Source: Symbiodinium natans (Eukaryota > Sar > Dinophyceae > Suessiales > Symbiodiniaceae). Taken from it: a stretch of DNA of 21,577 bases. The position numbers and the translations under genes are program-made. The stretch is taken from positions 197,501 through 219,077 of the forward strand of contig CAJNDS010000131.1 in the NCBI GenBank assembly GCA_905221605.1. Reading direction: 5' to 3'. Of this stretch, positions 6,565-13,169 are shown one piece after another; within the stretch, counting starts at the first letter, position 1, and every line of letters begins with the position of its first letter. A model generated the notes under the pieces. It was not told the origin of the DNA. It made no database searches and saw only the letters and a program-made list of their open reading frames with translations.

Positions 6565-6646
6565 CACAAGACCAGTGAGACCTGTCCTCGAAGCTAGGAA
6601 TGAAGCTGGAGCCCACAGAAGCCTCAGTTCCGGGAACCTACCAAAG
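6565..6646 (+). CDS. gene A, candidate exon 19
   Basis: The frame TRPVRPVLEARNEAGAHRSL continues SSGNLPK to the donor AAG|GTATGG (phase 0), a good donor sequence. The entry is after GTGCTAG (phase 2). The left end lies against the 30-bp array. Product unknown. Confidence 0.4.
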
Positions 6647-6739
6647 GTATGGAAGCCCGGGGCCACATGTTACACATCCTCAGACCCTCGACCCTAAACC
6701 CTAAGCCCTCCCTTTTTGGTTAGAAGTAGGGCCGACGAG

Positions 6740-6790
6740 GGTTTCTGGGTGCGGGGAGCTGCTTTGCTGCTTCCACACCCTGAGCCAGAA
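6740..6790 (+). CDS. gene A, candidate exon 20 (frame uncertain)
   Basis: Phase-0 frame GFWVRGAALLLPHPEPE after GACGAG. It has no GT exit before the repeats; a GA exit (CCA|GAACCC) would be needed, or it is not an exon. A second frame (TRVSGCGELLCCFHTLSQ) is also open. Confidence 0.25.
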
Positions 6791-6884
6791 CCCTAAACCC
6801 GAAACCCGAACCCCGGTTGGTACAGAAACTATCTGAAGCAGGTAATGCAGGACAGTCGTACCTCTCAGGCCCCCCTGCTTGGGA

Positions 6885-7142
6885 GGTTTTAGGGTTTAGG
6901 GTTTAGGTTTAGGGTTTGGGGTTAAGGGTTTAAGAGGATTCAGCCCTAAACCCTAACCCTAAACCCTAAACCCTAAACCCTAAATCCTAAACCCTAAACC
7001 CTAAGCCCTAAACCCTAAACCCTCAAACCTCAACCGTCAACCCTCAACCCTAAACCCTAAACTCTAAACCCTACACCCTAAACCCTAAACCCTCAACCCT
7101 CAACCCTCAACCCCAAACCCTAAACCCTAAACCCTAAACCCT
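6885..7142. repeat. telomere-like block with strand switch (TTTAGGG then AAACCCT)
   Basis: Six TTTAGGG-type units (6885-6932), a ten-base junction, then about 28 CCCTAAA-type units with CCCTCAA variants. The head-to-head switch could form a long imperfect hairpin. Confidence 0.85.
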
Positions 7143-7147
7143 CTCAG

Positions 7148-7203
7148 GGAACATGGCTGCAGAAGCCGAGCCGGCGCCCCACAAAACGCGCTCAGATTTC
7201 CCA
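7148..7203 (+). CDS. gene A2, candidate first exon or internal exon
   Basis: CCCTCTCAG precedes GGAACATGG, a favourable initiation context. The ATG at 7153 opens MAAEAEPAPHKTRSDFP, ending at CCA|GTCCTT in phase 0. It is Ala/Glu/Pro-rich and has no signal peptide. It may start a second gene, or be an internal exon entered in phase 1. Product unknown. Confidence 0.45.
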
Positions 7204-7234
7204 GTCCTTAGCCCTGCACCCTACACCATAAACC

Positions 7235-7390
7235 GGTTAGGGTTAGGGTTTAGGGTTTGGGGTTTATGGTTTAGGGTTTAGGGTTTAGGGTTTAGGGTTT
7301 AGGGTCTAGGGTCTAGGGTCTAGGGTTTAGGGTTTAGGGTTTAGAAGTTGAGGGTTTGGAGTTTAGGGTTAGGGGGTAGGGTTTAGGGTT
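7235..7390. repeat. telomere-like block, TTTAGGG orientation
   Basis: About 21 units with a local TCTAGGG triplet variant, and degenerate on the right. Confidence 0.9.
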
Positions 7391-7402
7391 CCCACACCCT
7401 AG

Positions 7403-7471
7403 ATCTTGAAGAGAATCTTATGTGGTTATTTGTCAGATGGTTTTTGGAGGGCCAGCCTAAAGAGACTGGAA
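7403..7471 (+). CDS. gene A2, candidate exon 2
   Basis: The acceptor CCACACCCTAG opens ILKRILCGYLSDGFWRASLK, then RLE, closing at GAA|GTCGAG (phase 0). The same frame remains open (VESENCVFELHSCF) to TAG at 7520, so the exit may be later. A second frame (EENLMWLFVRWFLEGQ) is also open. Phase 0 in fits exon 1. Confidence 0.4.
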
Positions 7472-7570
7472 GTCGAGTCGGAAAATTGCGTCTTTGAGTT
7501 GCATTCGTGCTTTTTCTAGCAACTAGGGTTTAAGGGTTTGGGGGTTTAATGACTCTCGCCGGTTTTTTAA

Positions 7571-7783
7571 ACGCGTCGTGCGCAACCAAATGACTTCGCA
7601 AACCCGACGGCAGCCCAAATCCCCTCTTGGCTAACCCCAAAAAACCCAAAGCAAGTCAATAGCTTCAAGCGCAACGCAAAACCTCTCACGCCTCATGCCC
7701 TCCGCATCCTTACACGCCTCGATGTTTGGGATAGAGCAAGAAATATCCGCAGCATTTGTCAGAAATCCCTTGAATACCCTTAA
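7571..7783 (+). CDS. 70-codon open stretch, probable exon
   Basis: There is no stop from 7571 to TAA at 7781. It includes PKQVNSFKRNAK and LTPHALRILTRLDVWDRARN, then IRSICQKSLEYP. It has no ATG, so it should be an exon, entered perhaps at AAAG|CAAGTC. The likely exit is GAT|GTTTGG at 7718. Charged helical composition; product unknown. Confidence 0.45.
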   Translation, partial: TRRAQPNDFANPTAAQIPSWLTPKNPKQVNSFKRNAKPLTPHALRILTRLDVWDRARNIRSICQKSLEYP

Positions 7784-7844
7784 AGACCCTTAAAAAAACC
7801 TTAGAAACCCTTAAAAGCCCATAAAAAAGCCTTCAACCCTCAAC

Positions 7845-8075
7845 CCTAGCACCCTAACACCCTAACACCCTAACACCCTAGCACCCTAACACCCTAGCAC
7901 CCTAACACCCTAACACCCTAACACCCTAACACCCTAACACCCTAGCACCCTAACACCCTAACACCCTAACACCCTAGCACCCTAGCACCCTAACACCCTA
8001 ACACCCTAACACCCTAACACCCTAACACCCTAACACCCGAACACCCTAACACCCTAACACCCTAACACCTAACAT
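7845..8075. repeat. octamer array CACCCTAA/CACCCTAG
   Basis: About 28 copies of an 8-bp variant of the heptamer, with A or G in the last place in a non-random pattern. The unit length differs from all neighbouring blocks, so this array has been homogenised locally. Confidence 0.9.
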
Positions 8076-8102
8076 CCTAAACTCCCATGCCTCCGGCTGT
8101 AG

Positions 8103-8147
8103 GCCCGGCATGGCTCTCGAGAGAGCTTTGCTGCCACTCGGCCTGAA
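8103..8147 (+). CDS. gene A2, candidate exon
   Basis: CCGGCTGTAG, then PGMALERALLPLGL, closing at CTG AA|GTGGGA (phase 2 in and out). The ATG at 8110 could also be a start. Short, and supported mainly by the phase match with the 8875 island. Confidence 0.3.
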
Positions 8148-8167
8148 GTGGGATTCGCAGGGGCTTT

Positions 8168-8230
8168 AGGGGTTAGGGGTTAGGGTTGAGGGTTGAGGGT
8201 CGAGGGTTGAGGGTTGAGGGTTGAGGGTTT
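8168..8230. repeat. GGGTTGA-type telomere variant block
   Basis: About nine units, mostly TTGAGGG, ending in a T run that leads into an inverted-repeat element. Confidence 0.85.
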
Positions 8231-8236
8231 TTTTAG

Positions 8237-8343
8237 CTAGGACCGGGAGTAGGCCCTTTGTTTTTTTTTGGTTGGGATTCCCTTCTGATCCCCTTAAAAC
8301 CAAAAAGGGTACCCTTTTTTTACTAGGTTACTCCCGGGTCTAG
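8237..8343. mobile_element. MITE-like inverted-repeat element
   Basis: The ends CTAGGACCGGGAGTA and TACTCCCGGGTCTAG are inverted repeats (13 of 15). Inside is a second inverted pair, CCCTTTG-T(n)-GGTT and AACCAAAAAGGGTACCC. That inner part resembles elements at 14412-14486 and 18089-18147. No coding frame. Confidence 0.55.
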
Positions 8344-8507
8344 TTTGGGCGGGCTATCGAGTTTCAGGGTTTACGTTATAAAGGGTTTAGCGTTTAAGGG
8401 GCCTCAAGGGGATGTAGGGATTGTAGTTTAGGGCTAGGTTTAGGGCTTCTCGTTTCTGGTGTAGGGCTCTAAGGCTGAGAATACTGGTTTGCGTGTTTTT
8501 TTTGAGG

Positions 8508-8518
8508 AGGGGGGGGGG
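8508..8518. repeat. poly-G tract
   Basis: Ten or so G, directly followed by a CTTCGCCCCGCCCCC stretch that could fold back on it. Confidence 0.6.
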
Positions 8519-8542
8519 GCTTCGCCCCGCCCCCTGCCTTCT

Positions 8543-8620
8543 TACACCCTAAACCCTGAACCAACCCTCAACCCTAAACCCTCAACCCTGAACCCTGAAC
8601 CCTAAACCCTGAACCCTTTT
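8543..8620. repeat. telomere-like block, CCCTGAA dialect
   Basis: About 11 units dominated by CCCTGAA and CCCTCAA instead of CCCTAAA. Confidence 0.85.
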
Positions 8621-8874
8621 TGGGGGCTCCAGGGCTTCAGGGGCAAAGCCTGTTTTTGGGGTTAAGGGTTCAGAGTTTGTCCTAGCCACTGGTTTGAGGA
8701 GTTGTCGGGGCTTGTGGCGCAGGGGGCTTATCGGTCGCAAAGTCTCAAGGATGTGGTTTTTGGATTTTGGGTCTTCGGGTTTCGGGAATGAGGCTATGGG
8801 GCTTGGGGCCCAGGAGTTTGGGGTTTACTTCGGAGCCCCAAAACCTCGTTCCAAGGTACCTGAGATGCTTGCAG

Positions 8875-8911
8875 AGACTGGCCGCGGCCTCGCCGCCACA
8901 TGGGGGGGCGG
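8875..8911 (+). CDS. gene A2, candidate micro-exon
   Basis: GATGCTTGCAG, then DWPRPRRHMGGR, closing at CGG|GTCACA (phase 2 in, 0 out). Phases fit 8103-8147 and 9012-9100. Other frames across 8694-8994 are also open, so this is tentative. Confidence 0.3.
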
Positions 8912-8969
8912 GTCACAGGGTTGAGGGTTTTGGGGTATTTTTTTGGGGTATTTTTGGGGTTGACGGGGT

Positions 8970-9001
8970 TGGGGGTTTAGGGTTTAGGGCTTAGGGTTTA
9001 G
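8970..9001. repeat. short telomere-like block, TTTAGGG orientation
   Basis: Four units ending close to the acceptor of the next exon. Confidence 0.8.
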
Positions 9002-9011
9002 GTTGCAGCAG

Positions 9012-9100
9012 CACGTTCCCTCCGTCATGGAGCTCCGACAAGCATCTGCAGCACTCGCATCTAGCGCCGGAAAATCCGCTCAGCTGGCGACATGGGCATG
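9012..9100 (+). CDS. gene A2, candidate exon
   Basis: TTGCAGCAG opens HVPSVMELRQASAALASSAG, then KSAQLATWA, closing at TG|GTAGGG (phase 2). It is Ala/Ser-rich and helical. The following exon supplies the T of the split TGT codon. A clear frame with a good exit. Product unknown. Confidence 0.5.
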
Positions 9101-9185
9101 GTAGGGAGAGCTTCGCACCCTTAGGAAAGGTGGTGCACTGGGCGTGGTAACTAGGAGCTTTGTGGTTTTTCTCATGAGTTTACAG

Positions 9186-9244
9186 TGTCTGCACGACTGG
9201 AAACGCGCGCTCGCTTTCGGCAGTAAGCAGCAGCCGCAACACAG
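9186..9244 (+). CDS. gene A2, candidate exon
   Basis: GAGTTTACAG, then VCTTGNARSLSAVSSSRNT, closing at ACA G|GTGCGG (phase 2 in, 1 out). It is Ser/Thr-rich. Phases fit both neighbours. Product unknown. Confidence 0.45.
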
Positions 9245-9256
9245 GTGCGGTGCCTG

Positions 9257-9476
9257 ATAAACCCTAAACCCTAAACCCTAAACCCTAAACCCTAAACCCT
9301 AAACCCTAATTAAGCCCTAAACCCTAAACCCTAAACCCTAAACCCTAAACCCTAAACCCTAAACCCTAAACCCTGAACCCTAAACCCTAAACCCTAAACC
9401 CTAAACCCTAAACCCTAACCCTACACCCTAACCCTAAACCCTAGCCCTAAATCCTAAACCCTAAACCCTAACCCCT
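9257..9476. repeat. telomere-like block, AAACCCT orientation, long
   Basis: About 31 units, the left part nearly perfect. One TTAAG interruption near 9310 divides two runs. Confidence 0.95.
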
Positions 9477-9529
9477 TTTCCTTCGCTTTCCTATGGGCAT
9501 TCGCTGGAGGCCATGCACCCGTCATCCAG

Positions 9530-9567
9530 ACGATGGGCCATGGGAGATGGCATTCAGGCACGCCAGG
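9530..9567 (+). CDS. gene A2, candidate exon
   Basis: After a pyrimidine-rich intron end and CATCCAG the frame reads DGPWEMAFRHAR, ending where the repeat begins (AGG|GTTTAG, phase 0). Phase 1 in fits the previous exon. Here the donor GT is the repeat's own. Confidence 0.4.
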
Positions 9568-9827
9568 GTTTAGGGTTTAGGGTAGTGTCTGGAGGATGTT
9601 ACCGTCGTTCTCAGCTTTGAGCCTAGATGCTCAACCCTTAATTCCAAACACCCCTAACCCATCCTAAACCATCCTTAGCCCAAAGGCCCTAAAGCCCTGA
9701 ACCTTACTAACCTTAAATCCTGAACCCTGACCCCGAACCCTAAACCATCACTGCCTGCTGCGAGGGCCGATTTTTCCAGAACGACATTCCTTTGCTGTTG
9801 CTAAGCCGGCGGCTGAGAGCTTGTAAG

Positions 9828-9873
9828 GTTGAGCTGAAGCTGTTCCTTCAGAAGTACATGCGCTGGCCTGGAG
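9828..9873 (+). CDS. gene A2, candidate exon
   Basis: GCTTGTAAG, then VELKLFLQKYMRWPG, closing at GGA G|GTTTCT (phase 0 in, 1 out). The frame remains open in both directions (from 9792). The opposite strand is also open for 70 codons over 9748-9960, but it shows no splice-like edges. Product unknown. Confidence 0.4.
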
Positions 9874-9969
9874 GTTTCTGCAAGCTTTTCCCGGGCAGTC
9901 TACCGCTTCTCTCCCTGGTGCTGCCTGCGCCAGCCTTGGACGGTGGGCTGTTTGCTTCACCTTCCTCTT

Positions 9970-10019
9970 GTTTTTTTTTTTTTTCGCTCTCTCTCTCTCT
10001 CTTCTCTACTAATTAGCAG
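9970..10019 (+). promoter_or_regulatory. strong splice-acceptor region
   Basis: A T(14) run, a (CT)n run, then CTACTAATTAGCAG. This combines a long pyrimidine tract, a branch-point-like TACTAAT and a CAG. It is the best acceptor by appearance in the window and fixes the + strand as the transcribed strand here. Confidence 0.55.
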
Positions 10020-10051
10020 GGAAGAGGCTTAAACTCTGGCGTCTGACATGC
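10020..10051 (+). CDS. gene A2, candidate exon after the strong acceptor
   Basis: In phase 1 the frame reads KRLKLWRLTC, then VTTQA to a TGA at 10067, with a GT exit at 10052 (phase 0). After the TGA the same frame is open again (FKHEVVNRICWLCVDCWG). Either there is an intron too short to be typical, or the gene ends here, or a base is wrong. Confidence 0.35.
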
Positions 10052-10080
10052 GTCACGACGCAAGCTTGATTCAAGCATGA

Positions 10081-10172
10081 GGTTGTGAATCGAATCTGCT
10101 GGCTCTGCGTCGACTGCTGGGGAGAGCGCGCGCGGAGCCCAAGAAGCTGTCAACGCACGGCTCGCCACGTGG
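10081..10172 (+). CDS. candidate coding island, frame uncertain
   Basis: Two frames are open and protein-like: ESNLLALRRLLGRARAEPKK with LSTHGSP, and HEVVNRICWLCVDCWGERAR. The first has helical Leu/Arg spacing. The second fits the phase of the next exon through CAC|GTGGGC. Confidence 0.35.
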
Positions 10173-10176
10173 GCGA

Positions 10177-10280
10177 CCCTAAACCCTAAACCCTAAACCC
10201 TAAACCCTAAACCCTAAACCCTAAACCCTAAACCCTAAACCCTAAACCCTAAACCCTAAACCCTAAACCCTAAACCCTAA
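10177..10280. repeat. telomere-like block, AAACCCT orientation, perfect
   Basis: About 15 perfect CCCTAAA units with no variants, suggesting recent origin or correction. Confidence 0.95.
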
Positions 10281-10289
10281 CCCCTGCAG

Positions 10290-10358
10290 CATGTGGAGTC
10301 GGCAAATCCATGCCTGGACTCAAAAGACTTCTCTCTGAACCCTAAGCCCAAACCTTAC
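10290..10358 (+). CDS. candidate exon partly made of repeat-like DNA
   Basis: CCCTGCAG, then HVESANPCLDSKDFSLNPKP and KPY to the donor TAC|GTGAAT (phase 0). The NPKPKP end is encoded by a CCTGAACCC-like telomere variant. A second frame (CGVGKSMPGLKRLLSEP) is open to a TAA but has no GT exit. Confidence 0.4.
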
Positions 10359-10375
10359 GTGAATCCTAAACCCCT

Positions 10376-10420
10376 CCTCCTAAATCAAACCCTAAACCCC
10401 TAAACTCCAAAACCCTCAAA
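10376..10420. repeat. degenerate telomere-like block
   Basis: About six CCTAAA-type units of poor match. Confidence 0.6.
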
Positions 10421-10519
10421 GCCATTCTGGGGCAGTTGGAAGGGCCGTTAGTATAGTGAAGGCCTTTAATTTGGTAACCCTTTTATGCTCCCTCCCACCC
10501 CCCCCCCCTCCCCCTCAAC

Positions 10520-10625
10520 CAGAACCCTAAATCCTATATCCCCTAAGCCGAAACCCTAAACCCCAAACCCAAAACCCTAAACCCTAAAAATAAAACCCTA
10601 AACCCTAAGCCCTAAGCCTGAACCC
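10520..10625. repeat. telomere-like block, AAACCCT orientation, degenerate
   Basis: About 14 units, preceded by a C-rich run (CACCCCCCCCCCTCCCCC). Confidence 0.8.
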
Positions 10626-10641
10626 GCACAATCAAGAACAG

Positions 10642-10707
10642 TTGCTCCTTTTCGCGAGGCGGCCGCCACCCCAGCGGCCCTCGGCGCACTGCAGGCCCCG
10701 ACTGCGG
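10642..10707 (+). CDS. candidate exon
   Basis: AAGAACAG, then APFREAAATPAALGALQAPT and the exit GCG G|GTAGGC (phase 1). It is Ala/Pro-rich. A competing frame from 10642 is open for 87 codons to 10905 but crosses non-coding-looking DNA. Phase 1 out fits the 11112 exon. Confidence 0.45.
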
Positions 10708-10719
10708 GTAGGCATCGGA

Positions 10720-11030
10720 AGAATTACTAATAGTATTCCCCGATGGTCCCTAAGTACCGTAATGCTCCTTCCCTCAAAACCCATTTTGATCATTAAGGGT
10801 TTTCGAAGCGAAGTTTCAGGGTCCCAAAGTCAATGTTTTCCCTGGCCTTCTTTAAAAGGTGCTGAAGCAAGGAGTCTCGGGGTTTATAGGGTGTATAAGG
10901 GGTAACCTTCCCCCCGTCCAACGGTCGTCATGTCCCAAAAGGTTTAGGGCGTCAGGGGTGGAGGGATTTCGGGGTTTAGGATTCCAGGGCTTTATGGTTT
11001 AGGGTCGCTAGGTTGAGCCCAAGAATGGAT
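10720..11030. other. intronic stretch without a clear exon
   Basis: An AT-richer unique sequence (10725-10960) with GGGTCCC-type motifs, then degenerate TTTAGGG. I see no convincing coding island or inverted repeat. Confidence 0.4.
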
Positions 11031-11036
11031 TTAGCT

Positions 11037-11106
11037 ACCCTAAACCGTAAACCCTAAACCCTACACCCTAAACCCTAAACCGTAAACCCAAATCCTAAAC
11101 CCTAAG
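11037..11106. repeat. telomere-like block, AAACCCT orientation
   Basis: About ten units with CCGTAAA and CCCTACA variants. Confidence 0.85.
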
Positions 11107-11111
11107 CACAG

Positions 11112-11198
11112 CAAGTATGACAGGTGGATGCTCTCCTCTCCGGCGTGAGCCCCGGCAGTCCCAGTCGGGCGCATGCCAGTCAATCAGTCAGCGACGGA
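11112..11198 (+). CDS. candidate exon with consensus donor
   Basis: AAGCACAG, then SMTGGCSPLRREPRQSQSGA and CQSISQRR, ending at CGG A|GTAAGT, the best donor by appearance in the window. Phase 1 in and out. It is Ser/Gln/Arg-rich with two Cys. Product unknown. Confidence 0.5.
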
Positions 11199-11239
11199 GT
11201 AAGTCTGTGTGTGCAGTTTAGCTTCAAGTGCTCAAACAA

Positions 11240-11293
11240 CCCTAATCCCAAAACCCTAAACCCTAAACCCTAAACCCGAAACCCTAAACCCCA
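11240..11293. repeat. telomere-like block, AAACCCT orientation
   Basis: About eight units that run into the acceptor CCCCAG of the next exon. Confidence 0.85.
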
Positions 11294-11294
11294 G

Positions 11295-11393
11295 AGGCGT
11301 TTACATCCGGAGCCTGGAATTTGCGGCCGGCAGCCAAGTTCCTCCGAAGCCTAAACGGCCGTCATGCGCGTGATCTGTTGCGCTGTCATCCTG
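11295..11393 (+). CDS. candidate exon
   Basis: CCCCAG, then AFTSGAWNLRPAAKFLRSLN and GRHARDLLRCHP, exit G|GTCCGA (phase 1). The frame stays open to about 11605 across the start of gene B. Phase 1 out could join the exon at 11804, making this an alternative to the signal-peptide exon. Confidence 0.45.
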
Positions 11394-11404
11394 GTCCGAA
11401 GCCT

Positions 11405-11455
11405 TTTAAGCCTCCAGGAAGCACCAGAAAGCATCCCAGAAAGCATCCCAGAAGC
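11405..11455. repeat. 12-bp short tandem repeat before gene B
   Basis: CAGAAAGCATCC occurs twice in tandem, with partial copies on both sides, just upstream of the ATG. Confidence 0.6.
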
Positions 11456-11460
11456 GCCCC

Positions 11461-11560
11461 ATGGCTCTCCTCCCTCTGGCGCTCTTGTGTGCGGCCACTT
11501 TGGGTGCGGCAGAGCCCCAGCTCTTCGAGCCCGAGCCCTTTACCAGCGCGCAGTTGCGAG
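11461..11560 (+). CDS. gene B, exon 1 with signal-peptide-like start
   Basis: ATG at 11461 (context CCCCATGG) gives MALLPLALLCAATLGAAEPQ, a hydrophobic core followed by small residues as in a secretory signal peptide. It continues LFEPEPFTSAQLR to the donor CGA G|GTACAG (phase 1). Upstream, the frame contains a stop near 11406. The protein would enter the secretory route; later exons carry N-glycosylation sequons, which fits. Family not recognised. Confidence 0.6.
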
Positions 11561-11569
11561 GTACAGACC

Positions 11570-11790
11570 CTTTTGAGGAGCCTCGCCTTTCATTTCTGGG
11601 TGTAGGGTGTAGAGGGTTTTCGGAAGGGTTAGAGGGTTGTGTTTAGGGTGTATGGGGTTGTAGGAGGGTGCTTTAGGAAGGGTTATAGGGTTTTGAGGGT
11701 GTATGGGGTGGTAAGAGGTGTAGAGGGTTTAGGAAGGCTTATGGTTATAGGGTTTTGACCTGAGGTTGTAAAGGGTTGCAGGGTTCTACT
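11570..11790. repeat. strongly decayed TTTAGGG-type intron sequence
   Basis: GGGTGTAGGG, GGGTTATAGGG and GGAAGGGTT motifs suggest an old telomere-like array mutated out of register. It fills the whole first intron of gene B. Confidence 0.5.
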
Positions 11791-11803
11791 TAGAAAAGAA
11801 CAG

Positions 11804-11955
11804 ACTCAGTCTACTTGTCGGCTGTTCTTAAGCAAGGGCTGCTTACTAAGGAGGCTGTCGAAGAGCCCGTCCGAAGCGAGAAGTGGCTGAGGGACATCAG
11901 CAGGCGGACCAAGAACCACTTCAAGAAGATTCTGCAGCCGCTTCAGACTCCGATT
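11804..11955 (+). CDS. gene B, exon 2
   Basis: After AAAAGAACAG, in phase 1, the frame reads SVYLSAVLKQGLLTKEAVEE, then PVRSEKWLRDISRRTKNHFK and KILQPLQTPI. Phase 1 in fits exon 1. It is a long charged amphipathic stretch and among the best coding islands here. A GT at 11956 gives a phase-0 exit. The last 24 nt belong to a 34-bp sequence duplicated at 11996-12029. Product unknown. Confidence 0.6.
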
Positions 11956-12029
11956 GTGCAGGAGTTTGGGTTTCTTAAACCCGAAACCCTAAACGCTGAA
12001 GCCGCTTCAGACTTCCATAGTGCAGGAGT
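11932..12029. repeat. 34-bp direct duplication flanking a telomere-like insert in gene B
   Basis: Copy 1 is 11932-11965 and copy 2 is 11996-12029, about 30 of 34 identical (core CCGCTTCAGACT and GTGCAGGAGT). Between them lie 30 bases of telomere-like DNA in both orientations (GGGTTTCTTAAACCC, then GAAACCCTAAACG). Copies are 64 bp apart, which shifts the frame. Confidence 0.75.
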
Positions 12030-12034
12030 ACCAG
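12011..12034 (+). CDS. gene B, candidate micro-exon 3
   Basis: Reading on in copy 2 of the duplication gives TSIVQEYQ to the donor CAG|GTGCTC (phase 0). If the intron is 11956-12010 it is GT-AG and only 55 nt. If it is 11962-12025 it is GA-AG and restores an unduplicated reading. The frame stays open (VLQILDGDRDWAWQ) beyond the donor to a TAA at about 12112. Confidence 0.4.
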
Positions 12035-12127
12035 GTGCTCCAAATCCTCGACGGAGACCGGGATTGGGCTTGGCAGCCGTCTTGCTGTTACGTTGCATCT
12101 CCGCGTGTCTAACATCGAAGTAGGAGT

Positions 12128-12200
12128 TCGGGTTTAGGGTTTAGGGTTTAGGGTTTAGGGTTTGGGGTTTAGGGTGTAGGGTTTAGGGTTCAGGGTTTAG
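12128..12200. repeat. telomere-like block, TTTAGGG orientation
   Basis: About ten units with TTTGGGG and TGTAGGG variants. Confidence 0.9.
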
Positions 12201-12208
12201 GATGGTAG

Positions 12209-12320
12209 GAGGAAAGCCCAGGATACGTCAACTACACGATGCAGCTGGTGGCAAATGCCACTGGCCATGACGTGGTCTGGAACCGAACAGGCCGTTGGCT
12301 GTCCGAGGAACGAGGGTTTA
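12209..12320 (+). CDS. gene B, exon 4 with N-glycosylation sequons
   Basis: After GATGGTAG the frame reads EESPGYVNYTMQLVANATGH, then DVVWNRTGRWLSEER, and runs into repeats that supply GT exits. Three N-X-T sequons (NYT, NAT, NRT) fall within 23 residues, consistent with a secreted protein. Phase 0 in fits the 12034 donor. Confidence 0.55.
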
Positions 12321-12373
12321 GGGTTTAGGGTTTAAGTTTAGAGTTTAGGGTTTGGGGTTTGGGGTTTAGGGTG
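12313..12373. repeat. telomere-like block, TTTAGGG orientation
   Basis: About eight units. The first one or two may be translated as GFR at the end of exon 4. Confidence 0.85.
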
Positions 12374-12549
12374 AAATTCAAAAATTCCAAAGGCAGCTCT
12401 ACATCTTCCCCTCCCCAAACCTGGCTAGGCCCTGCAGTACTCTGGGGCTTAGTACTTCGGGTTCACCAGGGAGCCAAACTACCCACGTATCTAGTACCTT
12501 GAGGCGGTTGTCGTGTGTGATTCGGGTTTCAGGCTGTTGCTAAGGAGGA

Positions 12550-12637
12550 CCCTAAACCCTAAACCCTAAACCCTAAACCCTAAACCCTAAACCCTAAACC
12601 CTAAACCCTAAACCCTAAACCCTAAACCCTAAACCCC
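12550..12637. repeat. telomere-like block, AAACCCT orientation, perfect
   Basis: About 12 perfect units. The run CCCCCCTCAG at its right end serves as the next acceptor. Confidence 0.95.
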
Positions 12638-12644
12638 CCCTCAG

Positions 12645-12750
12645 GAGGAGCCACGGGCCTTGAAGCAGGATCTGCCCCCAAGGGCCCGGTACATCAACAG
12701 GATGCTGATCTATCTGAACAAGGAGACGCTGGAAGTGTTGAGGGAGTTTA
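12645..12750 (+). CDS. gene B, exon 5
   Basis: The acceptor CCCCCCCTCAG opens EEPRALKQDLPPRARYINRM, then LIYLNKETLEVLREF, and enters TTTAGGG repeats where GT exits occur. It is amphipathic and charged. Phase 0 in fits exon 4 if exon 4 ends in the repeats. Product unknown. Confidence 0.6.
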
Positions 12751-12790
12751 GGGTTTAGGGTTTAGGGTTTAGGGTTTGCGGGTTTGGGGC
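12748..12790. repeat. short telomere-like block, TTTAGGG orientation
   Basis: Five units right after exon 5. Confidence 0.85.
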
Positions 12791-12834
12791 TTGGGGACGC
12801 TGGATCGAAGACTTTTCGGGGGTTTAGGGTCTAG

Positions 12835-13020
12835 GCTCGCTACAGGTTATCTCAGCAAAGGAAACTGCTGGATTGAAGCCTTGTGGGGGGGCGTGTAGGG
12901 TGTTGAAGGCTTTTCTGACCAGAGTTATCTGAACAAAGGAAGCTGGGTTGAAGGTTAGCTTCTGACCAGCGAGACTGGGCTGAAGGCCTTTTGGTGCCTT
13001 CGGGTATCGCTGCAAATGCG
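12835..13020. repeat. imperfect tandem copies of a 60-bp unique motif
   Basis: The motif GTTATCT..AACAAAGGAA(A/G)CTG..TGAAGGC/TT recurs at about 12846 and 12923. A related CGAGACTGGGCTGAAGGC is at about 12970. This looks like an intronic minisatellite; the reverse strand is open for 63 codons because of it. Confidence 0.5.
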
Positions 13021-13075
13021 GCTCGCTCAGTCAGACTAGCCTACCTTTCCGCAAGCCGCCGTCACATCCTGGGCT

Positions 13076-13160
13076 CAGGGTTTAGGGTTTACGGTTTAGG
13101 GTTGAGGGTCTAGGGTTTAGGGTTGAGGGTTTAGGATGCAGTTTTAAGGCTTAGGCTGTA
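13076..13160. repeat. telomere-like block, TTTAGGG orientation with TTGAGGG variants
   Basis: About ten units, decaying toward the next acceptor (GGCTGTAG). Confidence 0.85.
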
Positions 13161-13169
13161 GGTGACCAG

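Noticed and set aside
7845-8075. CRISPR array
   Set aside because: The repeats are 8 bases long with no spacers, and the setting is eukaryotic.
8694-8994. Two overlapping + strand open frames of about 75 codons
   Set aside because: They run through degenerate G-rich repeat sequence (Gly/Phe/Leu-rich). Only the short 8875-8911 island was kept, at low confidence.
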